Below are positions 1-8,911 of a stretch of DNA of 64,000 nt, piece by piece. Position 1 is the stretch's first letter. Each line of letters starts with the position of its first letter. The position numbers were made by a program, and so were the translations under genes. Source of the DNA: CAZECE01 sp964510525. GTDB taxonomy: Bacteria; Pseudomonadota; Gammaproteobacteria; Pseudomonadales; JANQJO01. The stretch covers positions 1 to 64,000 of the forward strand of contig CAZECE010000087.1 of assembly GCA_964510525.1 (NCBI GenBank), written 5' to 3'. The notes beneath the pieces are model-generated. The model had not been told where the DNA came from. It saw only the letters and a program-made list of their open reading frames with translations, and ran no database searches.

Positions 1-221
1 GTATCTGATTCGTACTCCACGTGCGCTGTCGCAATCGTAATACCGCGCTCTTTCTCTTCCGGCGCATTATCGATACCGTCAAACGCCACCGCATCGCCAC
101 CCCACACTTCTGAACACACACGCGTCAGCGCCGCTGTCAGCGTGGTCTTGCCGTGGTCTACGTGGCCTATCGTGCCCACATTCACGTGGGGCTTGTTACG
201 TTCAAATTGCTCTTTTGCCAT
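1..221 (-). CDS. tuf: Elongation factor Tu, N-terminal part (gene runs off the window)
   Basis: EF-Tu brings aminoacyl-tRNA to the ribosome as a GTP complex. Only about the first 73 residues lie in the window. They start MAKEQFERNKPHVNVG, followed by the P-loop GHVDHGKTT and the switch region ending GITIATAHVEYES, which is textbook bacterial EF-Tu. The ATG at 219-221 has an AGGAGA ribosome site 8 bases upstream. The gene lies directly downstream of four tRNA genes on the same strand, the arrangement of E. coli tufB, so it is probably cotranscribed with them. Confidence 0.97.
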   Translation of the reverse strand, partial: MAKEQFERNKPHVNVGTIGHVDHGKTTLTAALTRVCSEVWGGDAVAFDGIDNAPEEKERGITIATAHVEYESD

Positions 222-346
222 TTTGACAGTCTCCTAAGCAACCTTGCGGCTATCGTTGGTAACGGGGCTTGGCCTCGTCGTAAAAAATCGTTGTTCCCGA
301 ACTACCTTGTCTACGTTCTCACTTACACTATCGCGCCCCAGTGAGA

Positions 347-422
<76 letters not shown>

Positions 423-433
423 ACTCTAATCAC

Positions 434-507
<74 letters not shown>

Positions 508-549
508 AAAACCAACTCAACGTACCACCAAAAAAAACGACAAACATTC

Positions 550-634
550 TGGTGGAGGGGGCAGGATTCGAACCTGCGAAGGCTTAGCCGCCAGATTTAC
601 AGTCTGGTCCCTTTGACCGCTCGGGAACCCCTCC
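550..634 (-). tRNA. tyrU: tRNA-Tyr (anticodon GTA)
   Basis: 85-nt class II tRNA with a long variable arm and encoded CCA. The acceptor GGAGGGG pairs with CCCCTCC. The anticodon loop holds GTA within CTGTAAA. It is second in the tRNA operon. Confidence 0.97.
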
Positions 635-657
635 TATTCAACCTATCCAATTGCTTG

Positions 658-733
658 TGGAGCTGGCGAGAGGAGTCGAACCCCCGACCGGCTGATTACA
701 AGTCAGCTGCTCTACCAACTGAGCTACGCCAGC
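658..733 (-). tRNA. thrU: tRNA-Thr (anticodon TGT)
   Basis: 76-nt cloverleaf with encoded CCA. The acceptor GCTGGCG pairs with CGCCAGC. The anticodon loop CTTGTAA carries TGT, and the T-loop is GGTTCGACTCC. It is the first tRNA of the operon, just downstream of a recognisable promoter. Confidence 0.97.
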
Positions 734-754
734 ACAAACAAAACTGGATGCGGG

Positions 755-783
755 ATTCTAAGAGATGTCATTGAAAAACACAA
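755..783 (-). promoter_or_regulatory. Probable sigma-70 promoter of the tRNA-tuf operon
   Basis: On the minus strand TTGTGT (778-783), a 17-base spacer and TAGAAT (755-760) lie 22 bases before the 5' end of tRNA-Thr(TGT). The bases after the -10 are CCCGC. A GC-rich discriminator is typical of stringently controlled stable-RNA promoters. The -35 is a weak match. Confidence 0.55.
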
Positions 784-1548
784 TCAATTACAAGCAACTT
801 GCGTAAGATTTTGATTTAAAGAGCTCATTTCTTCAAAAACAACCTCAAAAGCACCCTCATCAACCCGACTAACTTTTAAAGAATACTCCATCTGCTCAAA
901 ATCCACCTCTTCGACAACCGCACCAGCAACTACTGCACCCACCTTTTTCAAATAACCATCCGCTATCACCTGACTCAAAAACGGACCTACAACCTGCCTA
1001 CCCTCTAACGCCGGCTCTTTTGCCAAAACCATTACCAAACCATTGCGAACCAAAACGGCATCCAGCAACTGAAGATCCTCGCGCCCCAATCCTTGCGGAA
1101 TAGCCAACCAAAAGGTTTTCGTAACACCCAACACCTTTTGAGAAACAACGGCTGCAGCACCAAGCTCCTCAAACCGACTTACAAACTGAGTTGCCGCTGC
1201 CTGAGTAAAAAAACCTTTTACCTTACGACAAACATCGCTAGACACACCATCTACTGACAAAGATTTTGCAAGCTTACCTACATCATCAATCGCCGAATTC
1301 GCCTTTACCCCTACTTGAGAGACACCTTCTTCAGAGATATTTTTTTTCAGACTGAACTCATCTTGCTCTTTCAGACCACCATCAACGCGATCCTCAACAG
1401 CACTTCGCTCACTTAACAACAGCAGGGAGCCCTCAGAACCTTTAGAGGCTACACCCGAATCTAAAGAAAAATACCAAGGATAAAAAACAAAAGACCAAAA
1501 CGAATAGCCAACAAAAACTAACAACACCCACCAAAAGTAGCGCCTCAC
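784..1548 (-). CDS. Membrane-anchored SPOR-like protein
   Basis: About 254 residues: a short basic N-terminus, one hydrophobic anchor (WWVLLVFVGYSFWSFVFYPW), a low-complexity Ser/Glu-rich linker and a C-terminal domain. That domain contains two repeats of the SPOR type, including the VGPF segment around residue 190. SPOR domains bind denuded peptidoglycan at division sites. In Pseudomonas a SPOR protein sits at this position between birA/coaX and the tRNA-tufB operon, which supports the call, although sequence similarity is weak. The reading frame is open from a GTG at 1557. I prefer the GTG at 1548 because AAGG lies 6 bases before it. Cotranscription with the BirA homologue (69-base gap) is likely. 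Confidence 0.6.
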   Translation of the reverse strand: MRRYFWWVLLVFVGYSFWSFVFYPWYFSLDSGVASKGSEGSLLLLSERSAVEDRVDGGLKEQDEFSLKKNISEEGVSQVGVKANSAIDDVGKLAKSLSVDGVSSDVCRKVKGFFTQAAATQFVSRFEELGAAAVVSQKVLGVTKTFWLAIPQGLGREDLQLLDAVLVRNGLVMVLAKEPALEGRQVVGPFLSQVIADGYLKKVGAVVAGAVVEEVDFEQMEYSLKVSRVDEGAFEVVFEEMSSLNQNLTQVACN

Positions 1549-1617
1549 ACGCACCACCTTAAGAAAAACACAATTCTGAAATCAAGCCAAAACACACCCA
1601 ACCTATCAAGCACGAAC

Positions 1618-2607
1618 CTAGTCTACCTGAACAAGACCACCCGTATCCGCTGGACTGAAAGCCGAGATACCTTCAGAGGTTTCCAGCCGCAAACGCCCAA
1701 CCTCATCAATACCCAACACATAACCTTTAACACTCCTACCAGCCGAATCAAACATCACCTCTCGATCTCGCAAGCAATCGTATCGCCGCCACTTTTCAAG
1801 CGTTGACTTAATTGCTACCTCATCCATGGCAACAACTTCTAAAAGGGACTCAAATAAGCGGGCCGACAAAGGATTTCTCAATACGCTCTTAAGCCCTAAC
1901 ACATCCTGCAAGCAAGCCGCACCCTCTTCATTAGGCCTCATGTAAGAGGAAGACCGCACCCACAACCTAACCCCCAAAACCAACACCTGACGACCACTCG
2001 ACACCGACTCTAGACGAACATCCACACCACCCAATCTTTTCTCGGAAACCATTAAATCAGCTGGCCAACGCACCTTTCCATTTAACCCTGAACCCACTCC
2101 AGCACCAAGAGACTCAAGGACTTTTAAAGTAGCCACAACAGAAAGAGCAGCAGAAGACAGCCCACCCACCTCACCAGACCATTCCGACGCCACCGCCAAA
2201 TCAAGACTGGAGCCAAAATTCGTATGACGCCCCCGCCCATACTTCACTTTACCCAGCACCCGCGACTCAGCTGCCACTAGAAAAGGGTTAACACCACCAA
2301 TACGCTTAAATTCAGACAACGCCAAATCTGCAGGCGACTCAACCGCATCCAACACCATTAACCCACCCAGCCCGGAAACCACTGAAGGCGACAACCCAGC
2401 CTGAATTTTTTCTGCATCCAAAAGATCTATTCCACCAGGAATTTGATACCCCTTACCTGGAACAGCATGCACGATAAGACCAAAATCAGTCAGTTTTTTA
2501 ATTTGCTTCCAAACAGCAGCACGACTTACCTGAAGCAAACCACCAATCTCAGAACCCGAATGAAAGCGCCCATCGGACAAAAAATCAATCAGCCGCCTAT
2601 TAATCAT
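1618..2607 (-). CDS. birA: BirA-family protein with intact HTH but degraded ligase motifs
   Basis: BirA normally biotinylates acetyl-CoA carboxylase BCCP and represses bio genes. The N-terminal winged helix (residues 1-58; FHSGSEIG, SRAAVWKQIKKL, VPGKGY) aligns closely with E. coli BirA, and the length (329 aa) is normal. The catalytic domain aligns along its length but lacks the signature residues. The substrate motif DSTN is DAVES (87-91). The biotin-loop GRGRRGRKW region reads GKVKYGRGRH (119-128). KWPND is RWPAD (180-184). The lysine equivalent to E. coli K183 is R191. The GINM motif is RLWV. The ATG has GGAG 8 bases upstream, and no frameshift is seen. It may be a repressor without ligase activity or a very divergent ligase. 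Confidence 0.75.
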   Translation of the reverse strand: MINRRLIDFLSDGRFHSGSEIGGLLQVSRAAVWKQIKKLTDFGLIVHAVPGKGYQIPGGIDLLDAEKIQAGLSPSVVSGLGGLMVLDAVESPADLALSEFKRIGGVNPFLVAAESRVLGKVKYGRGRHTNFGSSLDLAVASEWSGEVGGLSSAALSVVATLKVLESLGAGVGSGLNGKVRWPADLMVSEKRLGGVDVRLESVSSGRQVLVLGVRLWVRSSSYMRPNEEGAACLQDVLGLKSVLRNPLSARLFESLLEVVAMDEVAIKSTLEKWRRYDCLRDREVMFDSAGRSVKGYVLGIDEVGRLRLETSEGISAFSPADTGGLVQVD

Positions 2608-2810
2608 GAGTCACACTCCATTACACCCACCAAATCAAAAAAGAACAAAATAACACCAATTTCGCCTCATAGCCAACAAACCATTAACCCCATACAGGAG
2701 AGTGCTTATTGCCCTACAAAAAAACAAGTAAACACCAAGTCGACACCATAAATAAAGACATTTACTGAGAATATTTGTGCTTTATCAAAAAAAACTCAAA
2801 ACAAACCGTC

Positions 2811-4046
2811 TTAGCGCTGCCCGGATTTTAACAAAACCTTCGCAATCTGCCGCTTACCGGCCTGAATAACATAAGCTCCCGACACAGCTAACTCCAACCC
2901 AACATCAACCACTTGCCTGCCATTTACATACACCACACCTCGACCCAAAGCATCGCGCGCCGCATTACTGTTCTTAACCAAGCCAGACAATCGCAAAGCC
3001 GCACCAATAGGAAGCACTTCTTGCGCGCCACAATACACCACCACCTCTTCTAAGTCTTCGGGAATTTCACCCAGCACCGCTTGATTACCCGCTGCATGCT
3101 CCGCCGACAAGGCCGTTTTATGATCGTACAAAAGCGTAATAACGTCAGCCGCGAGGATTTTCTTGATCTCCTTAGGATTTTCACCCGCCTCGACCCTAGC
3201 TCGCAACGCTACAATGTCATCCTCCGATCTATCCGTCAAAAGCTCAAAATACCGCCACATAATAGCGTCTGGCAGCGAAAGTAATTTACGAAACATAACC
3301 CCTGGTGCCTCCGTCAGACCTATAGCATTCTGATATGATTTTGACATCTTACGCACACCATCAGTGCCTTCAAGGAGCGGCATGGTCATAATGACCTGAG
3401 GCTCATCAGCCAAGCAATCCGAAGCAGTACCGTATTGCTTTTGCAAAGTACGCCCCATCAGCAAATTAAATTTTTGATCCGTCCCCCCCAGCTCAACATC
3501 GGAACATAACGCAACAGAATCATAGCCTTGTATCAATGGATAAAGGAATTCATGGATACCAATGGCTTGCTGAGATTTAAACCGTTTATCAAAGTCATCA
3601 CGCTCCAACATACGAGAAACAGTGTAAGATGAAGTCAATCTCACCCAATCCGCAGCCGCTATATCATTCATCCATTCAGTATTAAACCGCACGCTCACCT
3701 GGTCTAGGTCAAGCATTTTAGCAGCCTGGTCGGCATAGGTTTTTGCATTTTCAGCCACTTCAGCAGCCGAAAGTGGTTTACGCGTCACATTTTTGCCCGT
3801 TGGATCACCTATTAAAGCAGTAAAATCTCCCACCAAAAACACCACTTTATGGCCAAAACCCTGAAATTGACGAAGCTTTTTCAACAAAACCGCATGACCC
3901 AAATGCAGGTCTGGCGCAGTAGGATCAAACCCTGCTTTAATAACAAGCGGGCGGCCCGTTTTGAGCTTCTGCAAAAGGACGTCAGCCGACACACACTCCT
4001 CAACCCCTCTTAATAACACTTGAAGCTGATGCTCAATCGAATGCAT
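2811..4046 (-). CDS. tyrS: Tyrosyl-tRNA synthetase (TyrZ/KMSKS type)
   Basis: Charges tRNA-Tyr with tyrosine. 411 residues: class I catalytic core with HLGH (48-51) and KMSKS (233-237), tyrosine-pocket segment QGYDSVAL, LGGTDQKFN, and a C-terminal S4 RNA-binding domain (about 350-405). A KMSKS rather than KFGKT signature and the LVGDFTALIGDPTG stretch put it in the TyrZ-like subgroup found in Pseudomonas and relatives rather than the E. coli TyrS subgroup. AGGGGG lies 7 bases before the ATG. It is divergent from the M23 peptidase gene. Confidence 0.95.
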   Translation of the reverse strand: MHSIEHQLQVLLRGVEECVSADVLLQKLKTGRPLVIKAGFDPTAPDLHLGHAVLLKKLRQFQGFGHKVVFLVGDFTALIGDPTGKNVTRKPLSAAEVAENAKTYADQAAKMLDLDQVSVRFNTEWMNDIAAADWVRLTSSYTVSRMLERDDFDKRFKSQQAIGIHEFLYPLIQGYDSVALCSDVELGGTDQKFNLLMGRTLQKQYGTASDCLADEPQVIMTMPLLEGTDGVRKMSKSYQNAIGLTEAPGVMFRKLLSLPDAIMWRYFELLTDRSEDDIVALRARVEAGENPKEIKKILAADVITLLYDHKTALSAEHAAGNQAVLGEIPEDLEEVVVYCGAQEVLPIGAALRLSGLVKNSNAARDALGRGVVYVNGRQVVDVGLELAVSGAYVIQAGKRQIAKVLLKSGQR

Positions 4047-4454
4047 AAAGACCCCCTACCTTAACGTGAATTATGGCTACCAAACTTGCTTTAACTCTTT
4101 AAAAAAGCGAGGAATTTAACCTATTGTAACCACCCAAGCAAAGCGGTTGGCATTTTGCTCTAAGATCCCATAAAATGCCAGGCTTGGTCATAGGAAGACC
4201 TCAAAAAAACTGGACGCTCATATTAAGGCATCAACGAGAGCTGCACCCTTTTTAGATATCATCAAATGGGCTTCATCTACGCTTTATGTCACTCTGACTC
4301 ACTTACAGCCATCCATTAAAGCATCGCCCACCGGAAACTTGATGACTTTCATTACCCTACTAAACTTAAATCAAATGAAAATCAGATATGAATCCGTAAG
4401 TTAACTCATGTTATATACTTAAGGTTAAATGAAAACATTGAGCCCTAGACGCTT
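4047..4454. other. Divergent intergenic region between tyrS and the M23 peptidase gene
   Basis: 408 bases without a credible gene. It should hold the promoters of tyrS (minus) and of the peptidase-anmK pair (plus). The only clear structure is a 9-bp perfect dyad at 4148-4180. I see no strong -35/-10 pair that I would defend. Confidence 0.6.
4148..4180. repeat. Inverted repeat upstream of tyrS
   Basis: Perfect 9-bp arms TGGCATTTT (4148-4156) and AAAATGCCA (4172-4180) are separated by 15 bases, about 100 bases upstream of the tyrS start. There is no adjoining T-tract beyond the arm itself. A dyad operator or an RNA hairpin in the tyrS leader are both possible. Confidence 0.45.
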
Positions 4455-5942
4455 ATGACAAAACCAATCGCTTTTTTAAATCCAAACACGCCAAATCATC
4501 ATCACCCAATCATCGTCTATGCGATAGGCTGCATCGTTATCATCAGCAGCTTAGTCATCGGACAACAAGTGAGCCCAAAAGCCCATGCCTCGCTCGCCAA
4601 AAGCAGCGCATTTACCGACCAAACGATCCCAACGAACGGATCCAACTCCGAGACCGCAGGGCATCCAGCCATTTTAAATCACCTCGATACAAGCGCAGCC
4701 CAATCAAATCCCACTAACACCATTAACAGCACCTCGACACCCCACCCCAGCACACCGAATGCACTGATCAACAAAAGCATCAGCCAGCTCGATAAAAACA
4801 GCCACCAAAAAAAGAAGAATGAATTAACCACACAGGTTAAATCAGGTGAAAGCCTGGCAAAAATATTCAAGCGGCTGAACTTAAATCATTCGGACCTCAA
4901 CCAACTGATTGCCGCTAGCCCTGAAAAGCATTATTTCAGACGCCTACAACCTGGCCAATCTCTGCACTTCAGACTCTCGCAAAACAGAGAGGTGATCGAA
5001 TTAACCATCGACGAAAACCCGCTTGAAAATACCCGTTTTTTGAAACAAGGCAAACGGTTTAACCACACAATAAGCAGCAAAATACGCTCGACAGAAACCA
5101 GATTTGCCTCTGGCACCATAGAAAACTCCCTCTACCTTGCTGGCAAGAAAGCCAACCTCAACAACAAGTTGATAATGGATCTAGCCAACATCTTTGCCTG
5201 GGACATCGACTTTTCTCAAGACATAAGAGCAGGAGATCAATTTGAAGTACTCTACGAAGCAAACGTATTAGAAAACCAAGAAGCCATACCCAGTAAAATC
5301 CTTTTAGCTCGCTTTACCAATCGAAACAGGCCTTATACCGCCATCGAATTTACCGATTCAAACAATAACAGCCGCTACTACACCGAAGAAGGTTACAGCA
5401 TGCAGAAAACCTTCCTAAGAACTCCGGTGGATTTTGCTCGCATTTCCTCGCATTTCAACCTAAAACGCAAACACCCCATTCTCCACACCATCAGAGCCCA
5501 CAAAGGAGTTGATTACGCCGCCAAAACGGGCACCCCCATCAAAGCAACCGCCGATGGAAGAGTCAGCTTTATTGGCCGTAAAGGCGGTTATGGAAAAACC
5601 ATCATCTTGCAGCACCACAACAACATCACCACACTGTACGCCCACTTACACCGGTTCAGCCCCAACTTGCGCAAAGGCACCAAAATCACCCAAGGACAAA
5701 CCATTGGGCAAGTAGGCAGCACAGGGCTAGCCAGCGGCCCACATCTTCACTATGAGTTTAGAGTGGCCGGCCGCCATAAAAACCCGGTTACGGTAAAACT
5801 GCCAAACGCTAAACCCATCGAAGTTAAAAACAAATTGGCGTTTCAAACACGCAGCCAACAATTACTGGCGCAACTTAAAACCCACGAAAAAGCACAATTA
5901 TTGGCTAAGAATACTCATCTTCATCGAAGCAAACCTCTTTAG
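4455..5942 (+). CDS. mepM: Peptidoglycan endopeptidase, OapA/LysM-like plus M23 domain (MepM-like)
   Basis: Probable D,D-endopeptidase that cleaves peptide cross-links for cell-wall growth. 495 residues: N-terminal membrane anchor (about 21-40), Ser/Thr-rich linker, an OapA/LysM-like segment (about 125-180, KSGESLAKIFKRLNL), and a C-terminal M23 domain (about 325-440). Zinc-site motifs are HKGVDYA (first His/Asp) and GPHLHYEF (second site), with YAHLHR between. The order matches E. coli MepM. It precedes anmK by 9 bases, pairing wall cleavage with muropeptide recycling. No clear Shine-Dalgarno precedes the ATG. Confidence 0.88.
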   Translation: MTKPIAFLNPNTPNHHHPIIVYAIGCIVIISSLVIGQQVSPKAHASLAKSSAFTDQTIPTNGSNSETAGHPAILNHLDTSAAQSNPTNTINSTSTPHPSTPNALINKSISQLDKNSHQKKKNELTTQVKSGESLAKIFKRLNLNHSDLNQLIAASPEKHYFRRLQPGQSLHFRLSQNREVIELTIDENPLENTRFLKQGKRFNHTISSKIRSTETRFASGTIENSLYLAGKKANLNNKLIMDLANIFAWDIDFSQDIRAGDQFEVLYEANVLENQEAIPSKILLARFTNRNRPYTAIEFTDSNNNSRYYTEEGYSMQKTFLRTPVDFARISSHFNLKRKHPILHTIRAHKGVDYAAKTGTPIKATADGRVSFIGRKGGYGKTIILQHHNNITTLYAHLHRFSPNLRKGTKITQGQTIGQVGSTGLASGPHLHYEFRVAGRHKNPVTVKLPNAKPIEVKNKLAFQTRSQQLLAQLKTHEKAQLLAKNTHLHRSKPL

Positions 5943-5951
5943 AGCGGCCCC

Positions 5952-7067
5952 GTGAACGGCAAAAACCTTTATATAGGCGTCATGTCTGGAACCAGCTTAG
6001 ATGCTGCCGATGCAATCGTCGCTTCTTTTTCACAAACAAAAATTCAATGCCTTGAACACCAACAAACACCAATAGCCCCAGATCTTCAACAAACCATTCT
6101 GACACTCTGCAAACCCGGGCCCAACGAAATAGAAAAACTCGCGTCCGCAGACAACCAGCTAGCCGAACTTTACACCCTCACCATCACCAATCTTTTAAAA
6201 AAAGCCAAATTAAAGCCTACCGACATAAGAGCCATTGGGCTACACGGACAAACCATACGACACCTACCTGAGCTTGGTAACACCATTCAAATTGGCAACC
6301 CAAATCTAGTGGCACTTAAAACGCAAATCCCTACCGTTTTTGATGTACGCAGAAAAAACATGGCCAGTGGCGGACAGGGCGCCCCTCTCGCACCAGCCTT
6401 CCACCAAACCCTCTTCCACACTCCAAAAAGCGACCGCATCATCGTGAATATTGGGGGAATTGCCAACATTTCCTGCATCCCCAAAAACGGAAGCGGTCAT
6501 TATGGTTTTGACACCGGCCCTGGCAACTTATTAATGAACGAATGGATACACCAACATCTACAACAACAATACGATGACCAGGGTCAGTGGGCTGCATCAG
6601 GAAATGTGATTCCTGAATTACTAAAGCGCTTTCTTGAGCACCCATACTTTGAAGTACTCCCCCCTAAAAGCACAGGCCGAGAAAGCTTTAACCTAAAATG
6701 GCTTGAAAAAACTATTAAAGAAACCAACCAACTGTATACTCCCCAAAATATCCAGTGCACCCTGGCCCACCTCACAGCAGAAACCATTTCTCGCGGCATT
6801 CAACAAACAAACATCACGGATGGGGAATTAATTGTTTGCGGAGGTGGCGCCAAAAATAAATTTGTCATGTCGCTGTTAGCGGAAAAATTAGCGCCTAATT
6901 TTTGCGTAAACCCTTCTGACAAACTTGGAATAAACAGCCAGCACATTGAAGCCTTGATGATGGCTTGGCTTGCCAAGCTTAGAATAGAAGAAACCCCGGT
7001 CGACTTAAAAAGCACAACAGGCAGCTTTCGCAACACAGTGCTTGGCAGTCTGTACACGCCACAGTGA
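5952..7067 (+). CDS. anmK: Anhydro-N-acetylmuramic acid kinase
   Basis: Phosphorylates and opens 1,6-anhydro-MurNAc from recycled peptidoglycan, giving MurNAc-6-phosphate. 371 residues, normal for the family. N-terminal GVMSGTSLDAADA is the ATP-phosphate loop. IGLHGQT, FDVRRKN, NIGGIANIS, FDTGPGN and LIVCGGGAKN follow in family order. It starts with GTG and lies just downstream of the peptidase gene in a likely two-gene operon. Its stop is 10 bases from the convergent end of sspB, with no visible terminator between. Confidence 0.95.
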   Translation: MNGKNLYIGVMSGTSLDAADAIVASFSQTKIQCLEHQQTPIAPDLQQTILTLCKPGPNEIEKLASADNQLAELYTLTITNLLKKAKLKPTDIRAIGLHGQTIRHLPELGNTIQIGNPNLVALKTQIPTVFDVRRKNMASGGQGAPLAPAFHQTLFHTPKSDRIIVNIGGIANISCIPKNGSGHYGFDTGPGNLLMNEWIHQHLQQQYDDQGQWAASGNVIPELLKRFLEHPYFEVLPPKSTGRESFNLKWLEKTIKETNQLYTPQNIQCTLAHLTAETISRGIQQTNITDGELIVCGGGAKNKFVMSLLAEKLAPNFCVNPSDKLGINSQHIEALMMAWLAKLRIEETPVDLKSTTGSFRNTVLGSLYTPQ

Positions 7068-7077
7068 CAAAGGCTCG

Positions 7078-7503
7078 CTATTTAACAACTTTTAAAAAAG
7101 AGGGCTTTGGCTTCTCAGCTTGCTGAGGCTTTCGTTTTGCTTCACGAATTTTAGGTGTTTTTGGTGGCGGCTGAATATCACCAGTCTTTTCAAAAAACAC
7201 ACCCATCGTATTTTCTTGAGCGTAAATGGCTAAAATAGCCTGAATGGGCAAGTACACTCCCAAATCAACCCCCGAAAATCGGCCATTAAAAGACACAAAG
7301 TCATTTTCTAGAGCCAACTCAGCAACTGCATCAGGGGATATATTTAGGACAATTTTTCCTTGTTTGATAAACTCCTGCGGTACTTCAACCCCCTCTAATT
7401 CCGCATTAGCCAGCACAAAAGGCGTCAAGGCATTATCATTTATCCACTGATACACGGCCCTAACAATATAAGGGCGGGAGCTGATCAACACGCAGTCTGT
7501 CAT
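7078..7503 (-). CDS. sspB: ClpXP specificity-enhancing factor SspB
   Basis: Adaptor that delivers ssrA-tagged proteins to ClpXP. 141 residues. The folded part (residues 1-105) carries SSRPYIVRAVYQWI, TPFVLAN and the hydrophobic VSFNGRFSG strand. A Pro/Lys-rich linker then leads to the C-terminal PSFLKVVK, the ClpX-docking tail typical of SspB. It overlaps the stop of sspA by ATGA, so the two are translationally coupled, as in E. coli. Confidence 0.95.
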   Translation of the reverse strand: MTDCVLISSRPYIVRAVYQWINDNALTPFVLANAELEGVEVPQEFIKQGKIVLNISPDAVAELALENDFVSFNGRFSGVDLGVYLPIQAILAIYAQENTMGVFFEKTGDIQPPPKTPKIREAKRKPQQAEKPKPSFLKVVK

Positions 7504-8138
7504 TTAGCGAGCTGCCAACCACCTTGCTCACGTTCGACATCAGATAAGGACACTTCAAAAGAATCCCTTTGAAACAGCCGTTTAGCATACTCAATCAAAT
7601 CTTTTGCCGCTTTTTTTGGCATCTCGATTTCCATTGCATCCAAACGCCACAAAATAGGTGCTACACAGCAATCTATAAGAGTGAACTCGTCACTCATAAA
7701 ATATGGCTTTTCAGAGAAAATAGGCGATACAGCCAGTAAGCTCTCTCTTAGCACTTGGCGACTTTCAGCAACCTCTTCACGACTCGAAGAAGGATCCATA
7801 ATCGTATCCACATGCGCACACCAATCCTTCTCGACCCGATAGATCCACAATCGATTCTGCGCGCGTGCAACAGGATATACTGGTAGCAAAGGAGGGTGAG
7901 GAAACCGCTCATCCAAATATTCCATGATGACATTAGGATGATATAAAACCAAATCTCTATCCACCAAGGTGGGCAAAACTTGGTAGGGATTCATCGAAAG
8001 AACTTCTTCAGGCATTTCTTCAGGCTTAACATGAAACACTTCAACGGTAACACCCTTCTCAGCCAAAACAATACGCGCACGATGACTGTAATGATCGTTC
8101 GAATCTGAATACAACAACATTGAAGAGCGCTTAGTCAT
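7500..8138 (-). CDS. sspA: Stringent starvation protein A
   Basis: RNA-polymerase-associated protein with a glutathione-S-transferase fold, involved in stationary-phase and acid-stress transcription. From the ATG at 8138 the product is 212 residues, the E. coli length: thioredoxin-like half (DHYSHRARIVLAEKGV, NPYQVLPTLVDRDLVLYHPNVIMEYLDE) then an all-helical half. The frame stays open to a TTG at 8207, with another ATG at 8177. The family N-terminus favours 8138, though its ribosome site is weak. The petC stop lies about 105 bases downstream on the window, i.e. petABC is transcribed toward it. Confidence 0.93.
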   Translation of the reverse strand: MTKRSSMLLYSDSNDHYSHRARIVLAEKGVTVEVFHVKPEEMPEEVLSMNPYQVLPTLVDRDLVLYHPNVIMEYLDERFPHPPLLPVYPVARAQNRLWIYRVEKDWCAHVDTIMDPSSSREEVAESRQVLRESLLAVSPIFSEKPYFMSDEFTLIDCCVAPILWRLDAMEIEMPKKAAKDLIEYAKRLFQRDSFEVSLSDVEREQGGWQLAK

Positions 8139-8242
8139 AATCCCAGAGAGATCATTTTTGTTTTTTGCATTATCCATAATTATATTTAAACCTATCAATA
8201 TGCCCAAATGAAACCGTACAACTAAAACTCATTATTGAGGCG

Positions 8243-8911
8243 TTACTTTACATCTTTCCAATACTCTCGATTTAAAAAATACACCGGCACCATCAATATA
8301 ACCAAAAAGAGCAGCACATATTTTCCTAAGCTTTCTCGTTTCATACGAGCCGGCTCAGCGGCGTAAGTTAAAAACTGAGTCAAATGCTGCATTTGTTCTG
8401 CGAAGGCATCTGGGCCCAATGATTCTTCCAAACTCTGCAACACATGCGGCATACCAACAGCAGGGAAAACCCGATTATTCACTCCCCAAATTCGCTCAGG
8501 GTCAGGGTAAAAAGACGTGAGATAACCATACAACCAATCAGGTCCACGCAAACGAGCTTCCAGCGTTAAGTCAGGAGGCGCAACCCCAAACCATTTAGCA
8601 GAATCCTCCGCAGACATAGAGGTTAAAATAGGATCTCCAATCTTCGAGCCATCAAAAATCAAATTTTCTTTGACAATATCGTGATCAATTTTCAAATCAT
8701 CGGCAAGGCGCTCATAACGCAAATACTTCAAGGAATGACAACCCAAACAATAATTCATGTACAGCTGCGCCCCCTTTTGCAAAGACGCTCGATCTTGAAG
8801 ATTGACATCAAAAGAAGGCAAATCAATTTTGGGACCACCAGCGGCCAAGACAACCGCTGCTTGCACAAAAAAACCGGTTGCAACAACAGAAGCTAATATG
8901 AAGTTTTTCAT
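8243..8911 (-). CDS. petC: Ubiquinol-cytochrome c reductase, cytochrome c1 subunit
   Basis: Haem c subunit of the bc1 complex, passing electrons from the Rieske protein to periplasmic cytochrome c. 222 residues: signal peptide (1-23, ends LAA), haem-attachment CLGCH (55-59), APPDLTLEARLRG region, and a C-terminal membrane anchor (LLFLVILMVPVYFL). The start is the ATG at 8911, overlapping the petB stop by one base (TGATG). An open frame reaching 9010 lies inside petB and is not used. Confidence 0.95.
   Translation of the reverse strand: MKNFILASVVATGFFVQAAVVLAAGGPKIDLPSFDVNLQDRASLQKGAQLYMNYCLGCHSLKYLRYERLADDLKIDHDIVKENLIFDGSKIGDPILTSMSAEDSAKWFGVAPPDLTLEARLRGPDWLYGYLTSFYPDPERIWGVNNRVFPAVGMPHVLQSLEESLGPDAFAEQMQHLTQFLTYAAEPARMKRESLGKYVLLFLVILMVPVYFLNREYWKDVK

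Noticed and set aside
2443..2751. Plus-strand frame overlapping the start of birA
   Set aside because: Rich in Lys/Asn/Thr from AT-rich DNA, antisense to the conserved BirA HTH, no ribosome site.
5460..5715. Antisense and shifted frames inside the M23 peptidase gene
   Set aside because: Shadows of a strongly conserved catalytic domain with no start signals of their own.
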